This document shows, piece after piece, positions 34,296 through 43,644 of a stretch of 64,000 bases of DNA (the stretch's first letter is position 1; each line of letters opens with the position of its first letter). The DNA is taken from positions 57,358 to 121,357 of the forward strand of contig NZ_JAFIDN010000012.1 in NCBI RefSeq assembly GCF_017921895.1, read 5' to 3'. A program made the translations under genes and the position numbers. This DNA comes from Natronogracilivirga saccharolytica. GTDB taxonomy: Bacteria; Bacteroidota; Rhodothermia; Balneolales; Natronogracilivirgulaceae. The notes under the pieces were generated by a model, which worked only from the letters and a program-made list of their open reading frames with translations, was not told where the DNA came from and made no database searches.

Positions 34296-37190
34296 TTAAA
34301 GCACGAAGTCAGTGAACATATCGGTGCCTTGCCGGTCAGGTTCCAGGAGCTTCCTGAAGGGCGGATAATCATAAAGGGATTCAAATGCAAGATCGCGGTG
34401 GACTCCTATTCCGAATGATCTTCCCTGTTCGAACGACTTTTTAATCAGTGATACAGCTTTATTCTTATTACCCAGTATGGCATTAATCCGTGCCCTGTAA
34501 TAGGTATGGTTGCCGTAAAGATAACTGGCATTAACGTTGCGCAATGATTTTTCAACTTGCAGTGCTTCTTCCTCATTCTCCTTCATGGCAGCAAGTACAC
34601 CAAGTGCACCCTTATATCCGACATTTTCCGGGTCTTCACTAATCAGCTTTTCATATATGGCATAGGCTTCCTCCCATTGTCTTGCATTATAGAAGGCACT
34701 TGCAAGTGCAATTTCATTTTCCGGTTCATTTATTTCGAACCATGCAACTGCCCGCACTGCAGTTTCCATTGACTCATTCTTAAATCCGTGTGCACGGAGT
34801 TCGAATGCTGCTGTGAGCAGCAAGTTACCGTAAGAACCTCGTGAAGGCTCATCGATAGTCTTGCTTTTAAGGATCACATCCTCAAGCTGCTTTATTTTTC
34901 CCATGGCTGCAAGTGCTTCAACTTCGCGGTATCTGAAAACCAGGTCTTCGGGAAAAAAATCCATTCCCATCCGGGCCGTTTCAAGCTGTTTCTCATATTT
35001 TCCGAGGCGATGATAGGCTCTGGAAAAGGTGCTGAACCACAACAAGCCGCCCGGAGCATCCGCAATAAACCGGTCTTCCATTTCAAAGCCCGAATAAGTG
35101 TCGATGGTAATCTGAGGCCGGTTAATGCTCAGCGCATGGCTGCCAAGCAAATAGTTTGCCAGCTGATTCCGTGGGGCAAGGTTCTGCCACTGAAGGGCAG
35201 TTGCTGTAGATGCCTGCCTGTCACCCTCCATGCGATGCAGGCTGAAATCCAGATAGTATTCATTGTATGGAGACAATCGGTCCCTTTCAGCATCCACATG
35301 TCTGAATAGTGAATCTGCTTCCGCATATTGCCTCGTCATCAGATATGACCAACCTTTAAACAAAATGGCCTGCATGAAGTCAGGATCGACTTCCAGGGCT
35401 TGCCTGAAGTGTTCGACTGATTTATCAAAATCACGATGGAAATACTTCAGCCCTTCCATATAGTGAGTATATGATTCATAGTCCGGTGGGTTAGCGAAAA
35501 ACTCCAAATCAAACCCGGGATATACGTGAATGGACAGTACACTCAGGATTTTTTGCTGAAGATCATTAATGACCTTCATAGGCTCGTTTATCGGTCCGCG
35601 CAAGCGGTCAAGTGAAGCAATCACATTACTGTCATGTGCATCAATGATCTCTGTTTCAAATACAATATCGCTGCCAATCCGAATAAACCGGCCCGATACC
35701 AGCACGGAAGCGTTGGTGCGTCCGGCCAGGTCAACGAGCCGTAAACGGTCTTCAAGTCCGCCGCCAACCAGTTCCTCTTCAGCAATCAATTGTAAAGTGG
35801 TCATTGTTTGCACGGCATCCGTCACGCCGGATTGAAGAAGGCCTTCCGTGATCCAGTCTGAGGCTGTTCTGCCGATCGGGTCAAGTGAGGAGTCTCCGGT
35901 GCGGTTCTCAAAGGGTACGACAAGCACCCGGTCTGAAAGCTCCGGTACACTCGCAGTCGGCAGCAGATGATTTGTGTGCTGGAAGAAAACGATGCCGGCA
36001 ATGATTATGAGCGCGGCCAGGGTCAGATATACAGCCGCCTTGCCAGTCAGCTGATGGATTGTCAAATTGCCCGCAATGCCATTCTTTACTTTTTGATGTT
36101 TGTTATGCCGGATGGTGCTTGCCGCATCTTGCGAAGCCGGATAATTATCGGCTTGCAGTGCTTTTTGAAGTGCTTGAAGCGCGGAAATCAGGTCTTCCGC
36201 ATGTTGAAACCTTTCGCTAGCGTCTTTTTCAAGACAACGGGCAATGATAATGTGCAGTTCTGACGGAATATCACTCCGGTGTTCTGTAACCGGTTTGGCT
36301 TCATCGTGAATAATAGAGTGGACAACCGCCGTTTCGTTCTCGCCCTGGAAAGGAAGCTGTCCTGTCAGCAACTCGTACATAACCACGCCCAGAGACCACA
36401 AGTCAGTGCGGTTATCAACATGTTCACCGCGGGCCTGTTCCGGAGCCATGTAAGCCGCAGTACCGGGACGATGGCCGGTTGTAAGTCCGGTACCGATGGC
36501 TTTGGCAATGCCGAAATCCAGGATTTTCACTGTACGGTCCGGTGTGAGCATCAGATTGGCGGGTTTGATGTCACGGTGAACAAGATTCTGGTTGTGTGCG
36601 CTACCAAGCCCCCGGGCTGTTTGTATTGCGAAATCCAGGGTTTCATCTGCCGGCAAAGGACCGTTTTTTTCCAGACGATGCTGAAGTGTTTCACCGTCGT
36701 AGCAAGCCATTGCGATGTAGAGGATTCCATCGGTTGTTTCATCGGCCTCATATATGGTACAGATGTTGGGATGATCCAGGGATGCAGCAGCCCTGGCCTC
36801 CCGAAGAAACCGGTTTTTAGCAAGGTCACTGTGCGCCCAGGCCGGTGGTGGAAACTTAATAGCAATGTCACGCTGAAGGCGTGTATCCCTGGCGAGCCAG
36901 ACTTCGCCCATACCGCCTGCACCGATAAATTCCTTTACCAGAAAAGGTCCGACCTGCCTGTTTTCCATGCGCTTTTTCCCGAATTCTTCAAATGCCAGCT
37001 GACGCAGTTCTTCAACCGGCTGTTCCGGAAGTTCTGAGTCAGTATAGGCCCGGAGAAGATCATTAACCTCTTTCAGAAGCACGCGGTCCCCTGCACAAGC
37101 CTTCTCAAGCCAAGCCTGGCGTCTGGTTTTATCAACTTCGAGTGCCCCGCTAAAGAGCTTCGTTATTTGTTTCCATCGGGAGCCGTTCAT
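34296..37190 (-). CDS. Ser/Thr protein kinase with membrane helix, FlgO/TolB-like and TPR domains
   Basis: The 964-residue protein starts with a short helical region, then a Hanks-type kinase domain (about 82-340): glycine loop GAGGMGEVWLARD, ATP lysine K112 in AIKF, catalytic HRDIKPANLML, DFGIAKA, and APEQARGEHVDNRTDLWSLGVVMYELLTG. A single membrane helix lies near 376-397. Outside the membrane a FlgO/TolB-like alpha-beta domain begins LVVPFENRTGDSSLDPIG, and the rest is built from TPR-like helices. All catalytic residues are present. The ECF sigma gene directly upstream overlaps its start by one base, so both are made from one message. This pairing suggests a kinase controlling, or controlled with, that sigma factor. 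Confidence 0.92.
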   Translation of the reverse strand: MNGSRWKQITKLFSGALEVDKTRRQAWLEKACAGDRVLLKEVNDLLRAYTDSELPEQPVEELRQLAFEEFGKKRMENRQVGPFLVKEFIGAGGMGEVWLARDTRLQRDIAIKFPPPAWAHSDLAKNRFLREARAAASLDHPNICTIYEADETTDGILYIAMACYDGETLQHRLEKNGPLPADETLDFAIQTARGLGSAHNQNLVHRDIKPANLMLTPDRTVKILDFGIAKAIGTGLTTGHRPGTAAYMAPEQARGEHVDNRTDLWSLGVVMYELLTGQLPFQGENETAVVHSIIHDEAKPVTEHRSDIPSELHIIIARCLEKDASERFQHAEDLISALQALQKALQADNYPASQDAASTIRHNKHQKVKNGIAGNLTIHQLTGKAAVYLTLAALIIIAGIVFFQHTNHLLPTASVPELSDRVLVVPFENRTGDSSLDPIGRTASDWITEGLLQSGVTDAVQTMTTLQLIAEEELVGGGLEDRLRLVDLAGRTNASVLVSGRFIRIGSDIVFETEIIDAHDSNVIASLDRLRGPINEPMKVINDLQQKILSVLSIHVYPGFDLEFFANPPDYESYTHYMEGLKYFHRDFDKSVEHFRQALEVDPDFMQAILFKGWSYLMTRQYAEADSLFRHVDAERDRLSPYNEYYLDFSLHRMEGDRQASTATALQWQNLAPRNQLANYLLGSHALSINRPQITIDTYSGFEMEDRFIADAPGGLLWFSTFSRAYHRLGKYEKQLETARMGMDFFPEDLVFRYREVEALAAMGKIKQLEDVILKSKTIDEPSRGSYGNLLLTAAFELRAHGFKNESMETAVRAVAWFEINEPENEIALASAFYNARQWEEAYAIYEKLISEDPENVGYKGALGVLAAMKENEEEALQVEKSLRNVNASYLYGNHTYYRARINAILGNKNKAVSLIKKSFEQGRSFGIGVHRDLAFESLYDYPPFRKLLEPDRQGTDMFTDFVL

Positions 37191-37744
37191 TACTGCAGTT
37201 CGTTCTTCAGCCAGGCACTTGCTATCTGCCAGTCACGGTGAGCGGTCCGTTCGGAAAGGCCGAGAGCTTCAGCAGTTTCCTGCATATTGAGCCCGCCAAA
37301 AAAACGACACTCCACCACTTTGGCACGGCGTTCGTCCATTTCCGCCAGACGGTCAAGTGCTTGATGGATGCTCAGCAGCCGGTCTAAATTGACATCTGCT
37401 GCCGGTTCTTCCTGGCCAAGGGATATTCTGTGCCGATGGCCGCCCCGTTTTTCCCTTTTTTTCCTGGAGGCGTAATCCACCAGAATATTCCGCATGATTT
37501 GAGATGAAATTGCAAAGAAATGTCCGCGGTCTTGCCAGTCGATGCGGTCAAATTTTAACAGTTTCAGATAGGCCTCGTGAACCAGTCCGTTGGTACTGAG
37601 AGTGTGACCCGGATTCTCTCCGCGCATACGTCCATGAGCCATTTCCTGAAGTTTTTCATATACGACAGGTATCAGTTTGTCCAGTGCATCGCTGTCGCCG
37701 GATGCATAATCCTGGAGTAACTGTGTTATTTTCAGCGGCTCCAT
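37190..37744 (-). CDS. ECF-type RNA polymerase sigma factor (Rhodopirellula/Verrucomicrobium group)
   Basis: The 184-residue protein has sigma region 2 at about 10-85 (VYEKLQEMAHGRMRG, LVHEAYLKLL, FFAISSQIMRNILVDYAS) and region 4 at about 125-184 (LDRLAEMDERRAKVVECRFFGGL, ETAEALGLSERTAHRDWQIA). This layout matches the ECF group whose genes are usually beside a Ser/Thr kinase gene, as here. No anti-sigma factor gene is present; the kinase downstream is the likely regulator. Target promoters are unknown. The stop codon overlaps the kinase start. Confidence 0.9.
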   Translation of the reverse strand: MEPLKITQLLQDYASGDSDALDKLIPVVYEKLQEMAHGRMRGENPGHTLSTNGLVHEAYLKLLKFDRIDWQDRGHFFAISSQIMRNILVDYASRKKREKRGGHRHRISLGQEEPAADVNLDRLLSIHQALDRLAEMDERRAKVVECRFFGGLNMQETAEALGLSERTAHRDWQIASAWLKNELQ

Positions 37745-38149
37745 GTCCGATCACCTGTCTCTTGTTTGTAATGTCCTGATGTACCACAAAGGGAGAGAGG
37801 TTATACTCACGGAACACCCCTCATTAGTGGTTTCTAAATTTAATAAAAACAAAATAATGCGCCAAATCAAGAAGGGTCGCCACTTATGGGTGTAGTAATT
37901 ATTCTTTTTCTGTGCCGTGACCCTGTTCCGCAGACCATGTGGACTAACGATGACCAGACGTGATCAAGGATACACAATATCATGGTTATATGATGTCATG
38001 TGAATTCATCCTGACCTTCTTAATGAAAATTTTAAACAGATGTAATACGGGATGGCAGATATACTGAGCGATTGAAGCTTAAGTCATTGAAAGCGGCTGA
38101 AAATGAAACCGCTTTGAAATGAACTTAAGAATCAAAAAAAACCAAAGCC
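37745..38149. other. Divergent intergenic region between sigma factor and lipoprotein genes
   Basis: About 405 bases without a gene separate the sigma-kinase unit from the divergent lipoprotein gene. The side next to the lipoprotein contains the stem-loop at 38078-38129. The sequence is AT-rich and should contain both promoters. I could not place a standard -35/-10 pair; since an ECF sigma factor is encoded next to it, an autoregulated promoter here is possible but unproven. Confidence 0.4.
38078..38129 (+). promoter_or_regulatory. Long stem-loop in the leader of the lipoprotein gene
   Basis: Three stacked stems pair along the element: CTTAAG (38078-38083) with CTTAAG (38124-38129), TCATT (38084-38088) with AATGA (38118-38122), and AAAGCGG (38090-38096) with CCGCTTT (38109-38115), separated by one or two unpaired bases. 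The loop is 12 bases. It ends 20 bases before the lipoprotein ATG and is not followed by a T tract, so it looks like a leader RNA structure and not a terminator. Confidence 0.65.
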
Positions 38150-38743
38150 ATGTATACTTTATCACATATCCAATTCAAAACTCTGTTATCCACGATTACT
38201 GTTGCAGGTCTGTTCTTGATTTCCTGCGATAACGTAACAGATTCATCATCAACTGAAGGATCAAATACCGGATTTGATGTCAACAAGAACATTGTGAGTG
38301 TCGGTCCGGCAGACAATGACGGAGCACTTTTGTTTGCCGGTCGTACAGAACCTTCAAGGAGAATCGGTAATCCCGGCGATTTCTATCTCAATTTGAGTAC
38401 AGGCCATCTGCATGGACCCAAAAATAATCAGCAATGGGAAAATGTGATCCATGATCTCTCAGATCCTGAACTTGAGAGGATGGAGATAGAGTCAGGGAGC
38501 AGCGCCGGTATGAGAGAATATAAGGATTCCGGGAATAACGGTATTACCGTTAATCGGATACATACCGGCCGGAAATTTCCGGGTGATTCCCTGGGTTCGC
38601 CGGGTGATTATTTCTTGAACACATCCGGATACAAGCTTTTCGGACCCAAAACCAGTAATGGCTGGGTAGATTCAGTGAGTCTTGAAGAGCTGGCAGATGA
38701 GCAGGCAGAAAACGAACAAAATTCATCAGAAAACCGTCTGTGA
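38150..38743 (+). CDS. Putative lipoprotein with two GDFYLN/GPK repeats
   Basis: The 197-residue product has a signal sequence with lipobox LISC (cysteine at about 26). The mature part contains two copies of a unit reading GNPGDFYLNLSTGHLHGPK and SPGDYFLNTSGYKLFGPKT, about 80 residues apart. This G-x-x-G-D-(F/Y)-(Y/F)-L-N...GPK unit recurs in collagen-like, tail-fibre and surface proteins of Bacteroidota. The C-terminus is acidic and low-complexity. It is transcribed away from the sigma/kinase pair and is preceded by a stem-loop leader. No Shine-Dalgarno is visible. Function unknown. Confidence 0.7.
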   Translation: MYTLSHIQFKTLLSTITVAGLFLISCDNVTDSSSTEGSNTGFDVNKNIVSVGPADNDGALLFAGRTEPSRRIGNPGDFYLNLSTGHLHGPKNNQQWENVIHDLSDPELERMEIESGSSAGMREYKDSGNNGITVNRIHTGRKFPGDSLGSPGDYFLNTSGYKLFGPKTSNGWVDSVSLEELADEQAENEQNSSENRL

Positions 38744-38847
38744 TCGCGGCATTCCGAAGGTCCCGCAAGAGCGGAGTTCTGGGCAGTAAAATGCATGTAA
38801 CCCGGTTGAAAAAAACTTTCGCCCGTGACCTCAGGTGAAAGCAAAGG

Positions 38848-38880
38848 CCTTGCCCATACTCAGGGCAGGGCTATTATTTA
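38848..38880 (+). terminator. Possible terminator of the lipoprotein gene
   Basis: CCTTGCCC at 38848-38855 pairs with GGGCAGGG at 38863-38870 (one G-U pair) around a 7-base loop, followed by an AT-rich, partly T-rich stretch. The T tract is broken, so this is a moderate call. Confidence 0.4.
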
Positions 38881-38931
38881 TCATCCAGTCCGATACGTTA
38901 GAAGCATAAGGAGCAGACATAAGAGCTCTTT

Positions 38932-40593
38932 TCACATCCTTTCATATCTCGGGCCGCCGCTGCCTTCCGGCACGGTCCACAGGACATTCCCGTAGGGGCA
39001 TTTTTGCTGGCAGCATTTGCAATGCAGGCAGTTGGACGGATTTGCTGCTTTAAGCCTGCCGTCAATCATTTCGTAAACACCGGCCGGACAGAACGTCAGA
39101 CAGGGGATCTCATAGTGCTCCCGGCATTCCTCATTGCAAATGTCATGGTCATGTATACGCACATGGTTGGGCTGCTCTTCGCGGTGTTCCGAGTAAGCTT
39201 TGGCCACAAAGGTATCCCTGTCGAACAGTTTGTCGGTCTTGTACTTGTAATGCCGATGTTTCAGTGTCCGTGAGTCATCTTCCACGTCAATATGCGGCAG
39301 AATTTTCCCGATGGCGCTGAACGGGGCGCCCATCAGCAAGCCGAATTTCGCGATCATCTGCCGGTAGTTTTTCGCCGACCGCATTTCTTTGCCGATATTG
39401 CCATTATCCACCAGCTCCGTATACCGGGCGGCCGCCCTGGCCGGCTCACTGGTGTTGTCACGTACGGCCCGGGCTGCAAGGATCCCGGACTCTATGGCAT
39501 TATGCAGGCCTTTGATCTTCAGCATGTTCACAAAACCGGCGGCATCGCCCAGTATCATGGTGTTATTTTTCCCGATCTCTCCGTGTTCCGCCCTGGGGAT
39601 CGATGCCGGTCCGCCTTCCGGTATCATTTTGGCGCCGGCTTCCGCAACCACGCCGTCTTCTATATATTTTCGCACGAACTTGTGCTTTTTGAAGTTTGCA
39701 AGCGCCTGCTGAGGAGAAAAATCATGATATTTCCAGTCCAGACCGACAATGATACCGACGGCTATATGGTTCTTTTCAGCGGTATACATGATTCCGCCTC
39801 CAAACATATCCGGACCCGTCATGGGAGTCCACAACGGATATCCCATGGTATGGACCACTCTGTTGGCACCGAACTGTTCGAACTGTTCGTCGCTTACCCT
39901 GATCAGCTCTTTGACTCCGATGGAGTACAGCTGGGGACTCTTTCTTTTGAGTCCCGCTCTTTCGATGAATTTTTCTGTGAGCAAACCATCAGCCCCTTCC
40001 GCAAGCAGAATGAAATCGGCTTTAATTTCTTCCCCTTCTGCAAAATTGGGTTGTTTGTTGTGCTCATGGTCTTTTCCCTGGTCTACCAGTTTTAAACCTT
40101 TGACACTGTGGTCATCTGCCAGCAAAATGTCTTCAGCGGCAAATCCAGTCAAAACTTCCACGCCTTTCTCTTCGGCGATTTTGCTGAGCCACGAACACAA
40201 TTGGCTGATGGAGACGGAGTAGTCCCCTTTGTGGAGCATCTGGCCGAGGTCGAGCCGGAAGATTTTTGCCAGTTTTACGGCAGATATGACATTCATGGAA
40301 AACGTGTCGCCCATGAAGAGCATCATGTCATCGTCTTTGATCGGCGTGCCGAGAACGGTTTTCGCCGCTTTGGTATCCTCCCAGCCTGGGGAGGCCTGGT
40401 CAAGCAGTGTTTTCAGCGCATCGATTTCCAGGACAGCGCCGGACAGATTGTGGTTGCCGGGTGCCGCTCCCTTGTCAATGACGCAAACCTCCAGATCCGG
40501 ATTTTCGATTTTAATCTTGATACCGGCTGCAAGTCCGGCCGGACCGGCGCCCACGATCAATACATTGGTTTTGGAATAATTTTTATCGCTCAT
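38932..40593 (-). CDS. Electron-transfer flavoprotein:quinone oxidoreductase
   Basis: ETF-QO takes electrons from reduced ETF and passes them to the membrane quinone. The 553-residue protein has the FAD dinucleotide motif VLIVGAGPAGLAAGIKIK near the start, a middle quinone-binding region, GDAAGFVNMLKIKGLHNAI for FAD, and a C-terminal ferredoxin-like part with NCLHCKCCQQKCPYGN that supplies the 4Fe-4S cysteines. CLTFCPAGVYE precedes them. The fused ETF gene lies directly upstream, six bases away, so electron donor and acceptor come from one transcript. This indicates oxidation of acyl-CoA or similar substrates feeding the respiratory chain. Confidence 0.95.
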   Translation of the reverse strand: MSDKNYSKTNVLIVGAGPAGLAAGIKIKIENPDLEVCVIDKGAAPGNHNLSGAVLEIDALKTLLDQASPGWEDTKAAKTVLGTPIKDDDMMLFMGDTFSMNVISAVKLAKIFRLDLGQMLHKGDYSVSISQLCSWLSKIAEEKGVEVLTGFAAEDILLADDHSVKGLKLVDQGKDHEHNKQPNFAEGEEIKADFILLAEGADGLLTEKFIERAGLKRKSPQLYSIGVKELIRVSDEQFEQFGANRVVHTMGYPLWTPMTGPDMFGGGIMYTAEKNHIAVGIIVGLDWKYHDFSPQQALANFKKHKFVRKYIEDGVVAEAGAKMIPEGGPASIPRAEHGEIGKNNTMILGDAAGFVNMLKIKGLHNAIESGILAARAVRDNTSEPARAAARYTELVDNGNIGKEMRSAKNYRQMIAKFGLLMGAPFSAIGKILPHIDVEDDSRTLKHRHYKYKTDKLFDRDTFVAKAYSEHREEQPNHVRIHDHDICNEECREHYEIPCLTFCPAGVYEMIDGRLKAANPSNCLHCKCCQQKCPYGNVLWTVPEGSGGPRYERM

Positions 40594-40599
40594 AACTGG

Positions 40600-42714
40600 T
40601 CATACCTCTACGCTGTTCTTTTGATGTGCAAGTTTATCTGCCAACTGAGGTATTATTTTTTCGGCCTTGGCCACCATGTAATAATCGCAGTGCTCGAAGA
40701 CCGGTGCCGAAGGGTCGCTGTTGACCGCGATGATCGTTTCGGAATTGGCAACCCCTATCATATGCTGTATGGCACCCGATATGCCGAAGGCCAGATACAT
40801 TTTCGGCCCCACGGATGTTCCCGTCTGTCCCACCTGGTGTCCGCGGTCAATGAAGCCCTGCTCTACCGCCGCTCTGGATGCGCCGCGTTCCGCACGGATA
40901 CCAAAAGAATCCTGCAACGCATTACACAAGGTTCCGATGTAATGCTCGAAGTTTTCCCTGCTCAGCAATCCTTTGCCACCGCTGACGATGACATCAGCAT
41001 CCAGATCAGCCCCGCTCTGGCCATATCCGGTACTGATGATGTTCAGGCTGATATCCTCATCGCTCAGCCCGGCTTTGAAACGTATGAGCTCACCCTTCCC
41101 GGAATAGTCCATCACCGGTTTTTTCATTACACCCGGGCGGACCGTCGCCATCTGACAGCTGGAATCCTGGGTGCAGATGGTTGCCATAATATTTCCGCCC
41201 AGTGCCGGACGGGTCTGCATCAACACGGCGATTTCCCCTTTTCTCGATTTGTCCTTGATTTCGAGCTGCGTGCAGTCCGCGGTCAGTCCGCAGCCCAGGC
41301 GGTATGAGATCATGGGTGCAATCACCCTGCCATGAGGTGTCGCAGCAAAAAGAACGATCTGGGGTCGATATGTTTCTATGCAGGAGGATATCGCTTTCCG
41401 GCAGGCCAGGGGGTCGGAATCCCCGAGCAGCGGATCTTCAATCAGGTAAACCTTGTCGGCTCCGGAAGCATACAACTCCTCTTTCAGGTGTTCCACGTGA
41501 TGTCCCGCCAGCACAACCCCGACGTGCACATCCAGCGAGTCTGCAAGCTTCCGGGCTTCGCCGGTGAGTTCCAGGGTTCCGGCATGAAGGCCGTCCCCGG
41601 ATTGTTCGGCAACGACCCATACATCACCCTCATACATGGGCCCGACGCATTTGAAGCCTTCGATCAATTCCCTGACAGCTCTGGCCGGCAAGGTGCCTTT
41701 GCACTCTTCGACCAGTTTTTCGGTCAGTTCATCGGTAATTTCATCGGGACGGGCAACCCCCGTCTCCTTCAGTTTTTCCGCAAGCAATGCGAAATCATTT
41801 ACATCCTTCTGCTTGCCTTCATGGCTTCGGTCAAACGGGTTCGACCGATGGACGGGCAATTCATAGGCCTTTTCACCGCTTTCCTCTTTCGCAGATTCCT
41901 GCTGATTTGTGCCATCAAGACTCTTTGAGATGATTTCAGCAAGTGCACCGACGTCTTCGATTTTCTGCTGTTTCCGTGTTGTTTTTTCCGGTGGGAATAC
42001 CTCAATCACATTGGTCTTGGAGCCTTTTGACCCGATGTACGGTGCCTGGATATCGTCATTTGACCAGACAGTAAGCTTGAAATCCCTTGCCCACCGGGTT
42101 CTTGTGAAAGCAGCATAAAGCGGATACTCAAAATCGGCCACGGTCAGCACCGCGGGTGTGCGTTTCAGCGTCAGCTTCTGGCTTCCGCCGGAGATGATTT
42201 TGGTGAAGATGAATTCACCATTTTCATACTGGCATTCGGTAAGGTTTGCTGCACAGCTGATCTGAAGTTCTTCGGCTACCTGAGCGGGAACCTGAGCAGT
42301 ATCACCATCCACAGACTGCATACCGGCTATGACATAATAATTCTCATCTCCTTCAAATATCTCCCTGACAATTTTTCTGATCGAGCAGGCAAGCGGGTTG
42401 GCTGTTGCATAGGTATCGGCTCCCCCAAGAGGACGGTCCGTCAGCAAAATGGCCTGGTCGGCACATCTGCCAAGAGAATAGCGCAAAACCTCCTCTGCCA
42501 TGGGGGGTCCCATGCTCAGGGCTATGATCTGACCCACGGAGTCCTTTGATTTACGGCGCATGTCGTGGGCAAAAGCAAGCGCTTTGGTATCCAGCTCATT
42601 TATGGTGCTGGCCAGTTTGTTCCTGATGAGGTTTCCGGTCTCGGGGTCAAAGGCATTATCGGTGATCTTGCTGACATCAGGTACCTGCTTGACTAATACA
42701 ATGTAATTTGGCAT
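40600..42714 (-). CDS. Fused electron-transfer flavoprotein (beta and alpha subunits in one chain)
   Basis: The 704-residue protein begins with a complete EtfB-like half (about 1-255): YIVLVKQVPDVSKI, INELDTKALAFA and YVIAGMQSVDGDTAQVPAQVAE with the AMP-binding loop. A linker of about 110 charged residues follows. The EtfA-like half (about 370-704) starts at DVWVVAEQSGDGLHAGTLEL and ends with FAD-binding segments VGQTGTSVGPKMYLAFGISGAIQHMIGV and IIAVNSDPSAPVF. ETF is normally two proteins; a single-chain form ties both together one to one. The ETF-QO gene follows six bases later. The joint is in one open frame with no sign of frameshift, so the fusion is real. Confidence 0.9.
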   Translation of the reverse strand: MPNYIVLVKQVPDVSKITDNAFDPETGNLIRNKLASTINELDTKALAFAHDMRRKSKDSVGQIIALSMGPPMAEEVLRYSLGRCADQAILLTDRPLGGADTYATANPLACSIRKIVREIFEGDENYYVIAGMQSVDGDTAQVPAQVAEELQISCAANLTECQYENGEFIFTKIISGGSQKLTLKRTPAVLTVADFEYPLYAAFTRTRWARDFKLTVWSNDDIQAPYIGSKGSKTNVIEVFPPEKTTRKQQKIEDVGALAEIISKSLDGTNQQESAKEESGEKAYELPVHRSNPFDRSHEGKQKDVNDFALLAEKLKETGVARPDEITDELTEKLVEECKGTLPARAVRELIEGFKCVGPMYEGDVWVVAEQSGDGLHAGTLELTGEARKLADSLDVHVGVVLAGHHVEHLKEELYASGADKVYLIEDPLLGDSDPLACRKAISSCIETYRPQIVLFAATPHGRVIAPMISYRLGCGLTADCTQLEIKDKSRKGEIAVLMQTRPALGGNIMATICTQDSSCQMATVRPGVMKKPVMDYSGKGELIRFKAGLSDEDISLNIISTGYGQSGADLDADVIVSGGKGLLSRENFEHYIGTLCNALQDSFGIRAERGASRAAVEQGFIDRGHQVGQTGTSVGPKMYLAFGISGAIQHMIGVANSETIIAVNSDPSAPVFEHCDYYMVAKAEKIIPQLADKLAHQKNSVEV

Positions 42715-43134
42715 CGTAGTCTTCCCCCTTAGTCTGTTTTATGGCACTAGCGGCATCAATATCACATTGCTGCACAGCTGACTGTAATAACTTCTGCTGG
42801 TGTGACTTTTGGTGCCCGTCTAATAAATTTGCTGCCCTTAACACCAATGTAACAGATTTGGAATAAAAAAAGCATATAAAAATGCAGAAGGTGGATTCTG
42901 GCAGACAAAGCTACTGCAGATTTGTTTCATGACATATCCAGCTGAATCATATTGTAAGCCTAATATTATTATTTGCTTTTGGCAAGGCGTATCGGTTATT
43001 TACAGTGTCGATGTCGCGTGGATCAACACCATGTCAGACAGGATAATGATTGAGTTCGTGAATTTTTTTCCAACCGTCTCTGTTTGCCAATGCGTGATAG
43101 TACTAAATAATCGGGATGTTTTAGCTATGTGTTT
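42715..43134. other. Divergent intergenic region
   Basis: About 420 bases separate the fused ETF gene (reverse) from a small secreted-protein gene (forward). The sequence is AT-rich, and no tRNA, repeat, riboswitch or terminator was recognised. An open frame of 69 codons here has no family features and is not called. Confidence 0.4.
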
Positions 43135-43644
43135 ATGAAATACAAAATCCTGCTCTTGATATTATGTTGCAGTTTTGCTGCAAGTTCGGCCCTCACTCAA
43201 CCGGCTGGCACTTATCAGGAGCAGCTTTTTGACAGTACGTCTTGGAACATTGCATATCCAACCGGCATCGTATCGGAACATAGTTTGCGCTTGCCTTATG
43301 TTGCATCAATCCCGTCAGTAAACTATGCGTTCCGGCAGCCTCGCTCCCCGTTTGCTGCAGATATTTTATATCGCAACCGAAACATACCGCCCCGACCTGG
43401 ATTGTCATATGGTGACAAGGACGGATTTCACGAAATCACATTTGTTCCTTTTGATGCATCCGTTATTCAGCCTGCGACGTTGTTTGATCACCCCGGATCC
43501 CGGGTCGTGCTTCATCTCGGGCAATCCTATCTGCACCGGATCACCGATTTTGACCCCTTCCAACGGCACCTGGACTATCGCGGTTTTTCACCCCGCAATA
43601 TTTCGGAGTTTGAAAACCAGATTGACCGGTTCCGTATGCACTGA
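43135..43644 (+). CDS. Secreted protein of unknown function
   Basis: The ATG at 43135 (a GTG two codons earlier is also in frame) gives 169 residues: basic start MKYK, a hydrophobic core LLLILCCSFAASSAL, and a probable cleavage site near LTQPAG. The mature part is proline- and aromatic-rich and I recognise no family. The region SWNIAYPTGIVSEHSLRLPY, and repeated FDP/HPG-type turns, suggest a beta-rich exported protein. The gene is isolated, with no nearby partner. Confidence in the gene is moderate because only the signal peptide and open frame support it. Confidence 0.5.
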   Translation: MKYKILLLILCCSFAASSALTQPAGTYQEQLFDSTSWNIAYPTGIVSEHSLRLPYVASIPSVNYAFRQPRSPFAADILYRNRNIPPRPGLSYGDKDGFHEITFVPFDASVIQPATLFDHPGSRVVLHLGQSYLHRITDFDPFQRHLDYRGFSPRNISEFENQIDRFRMH

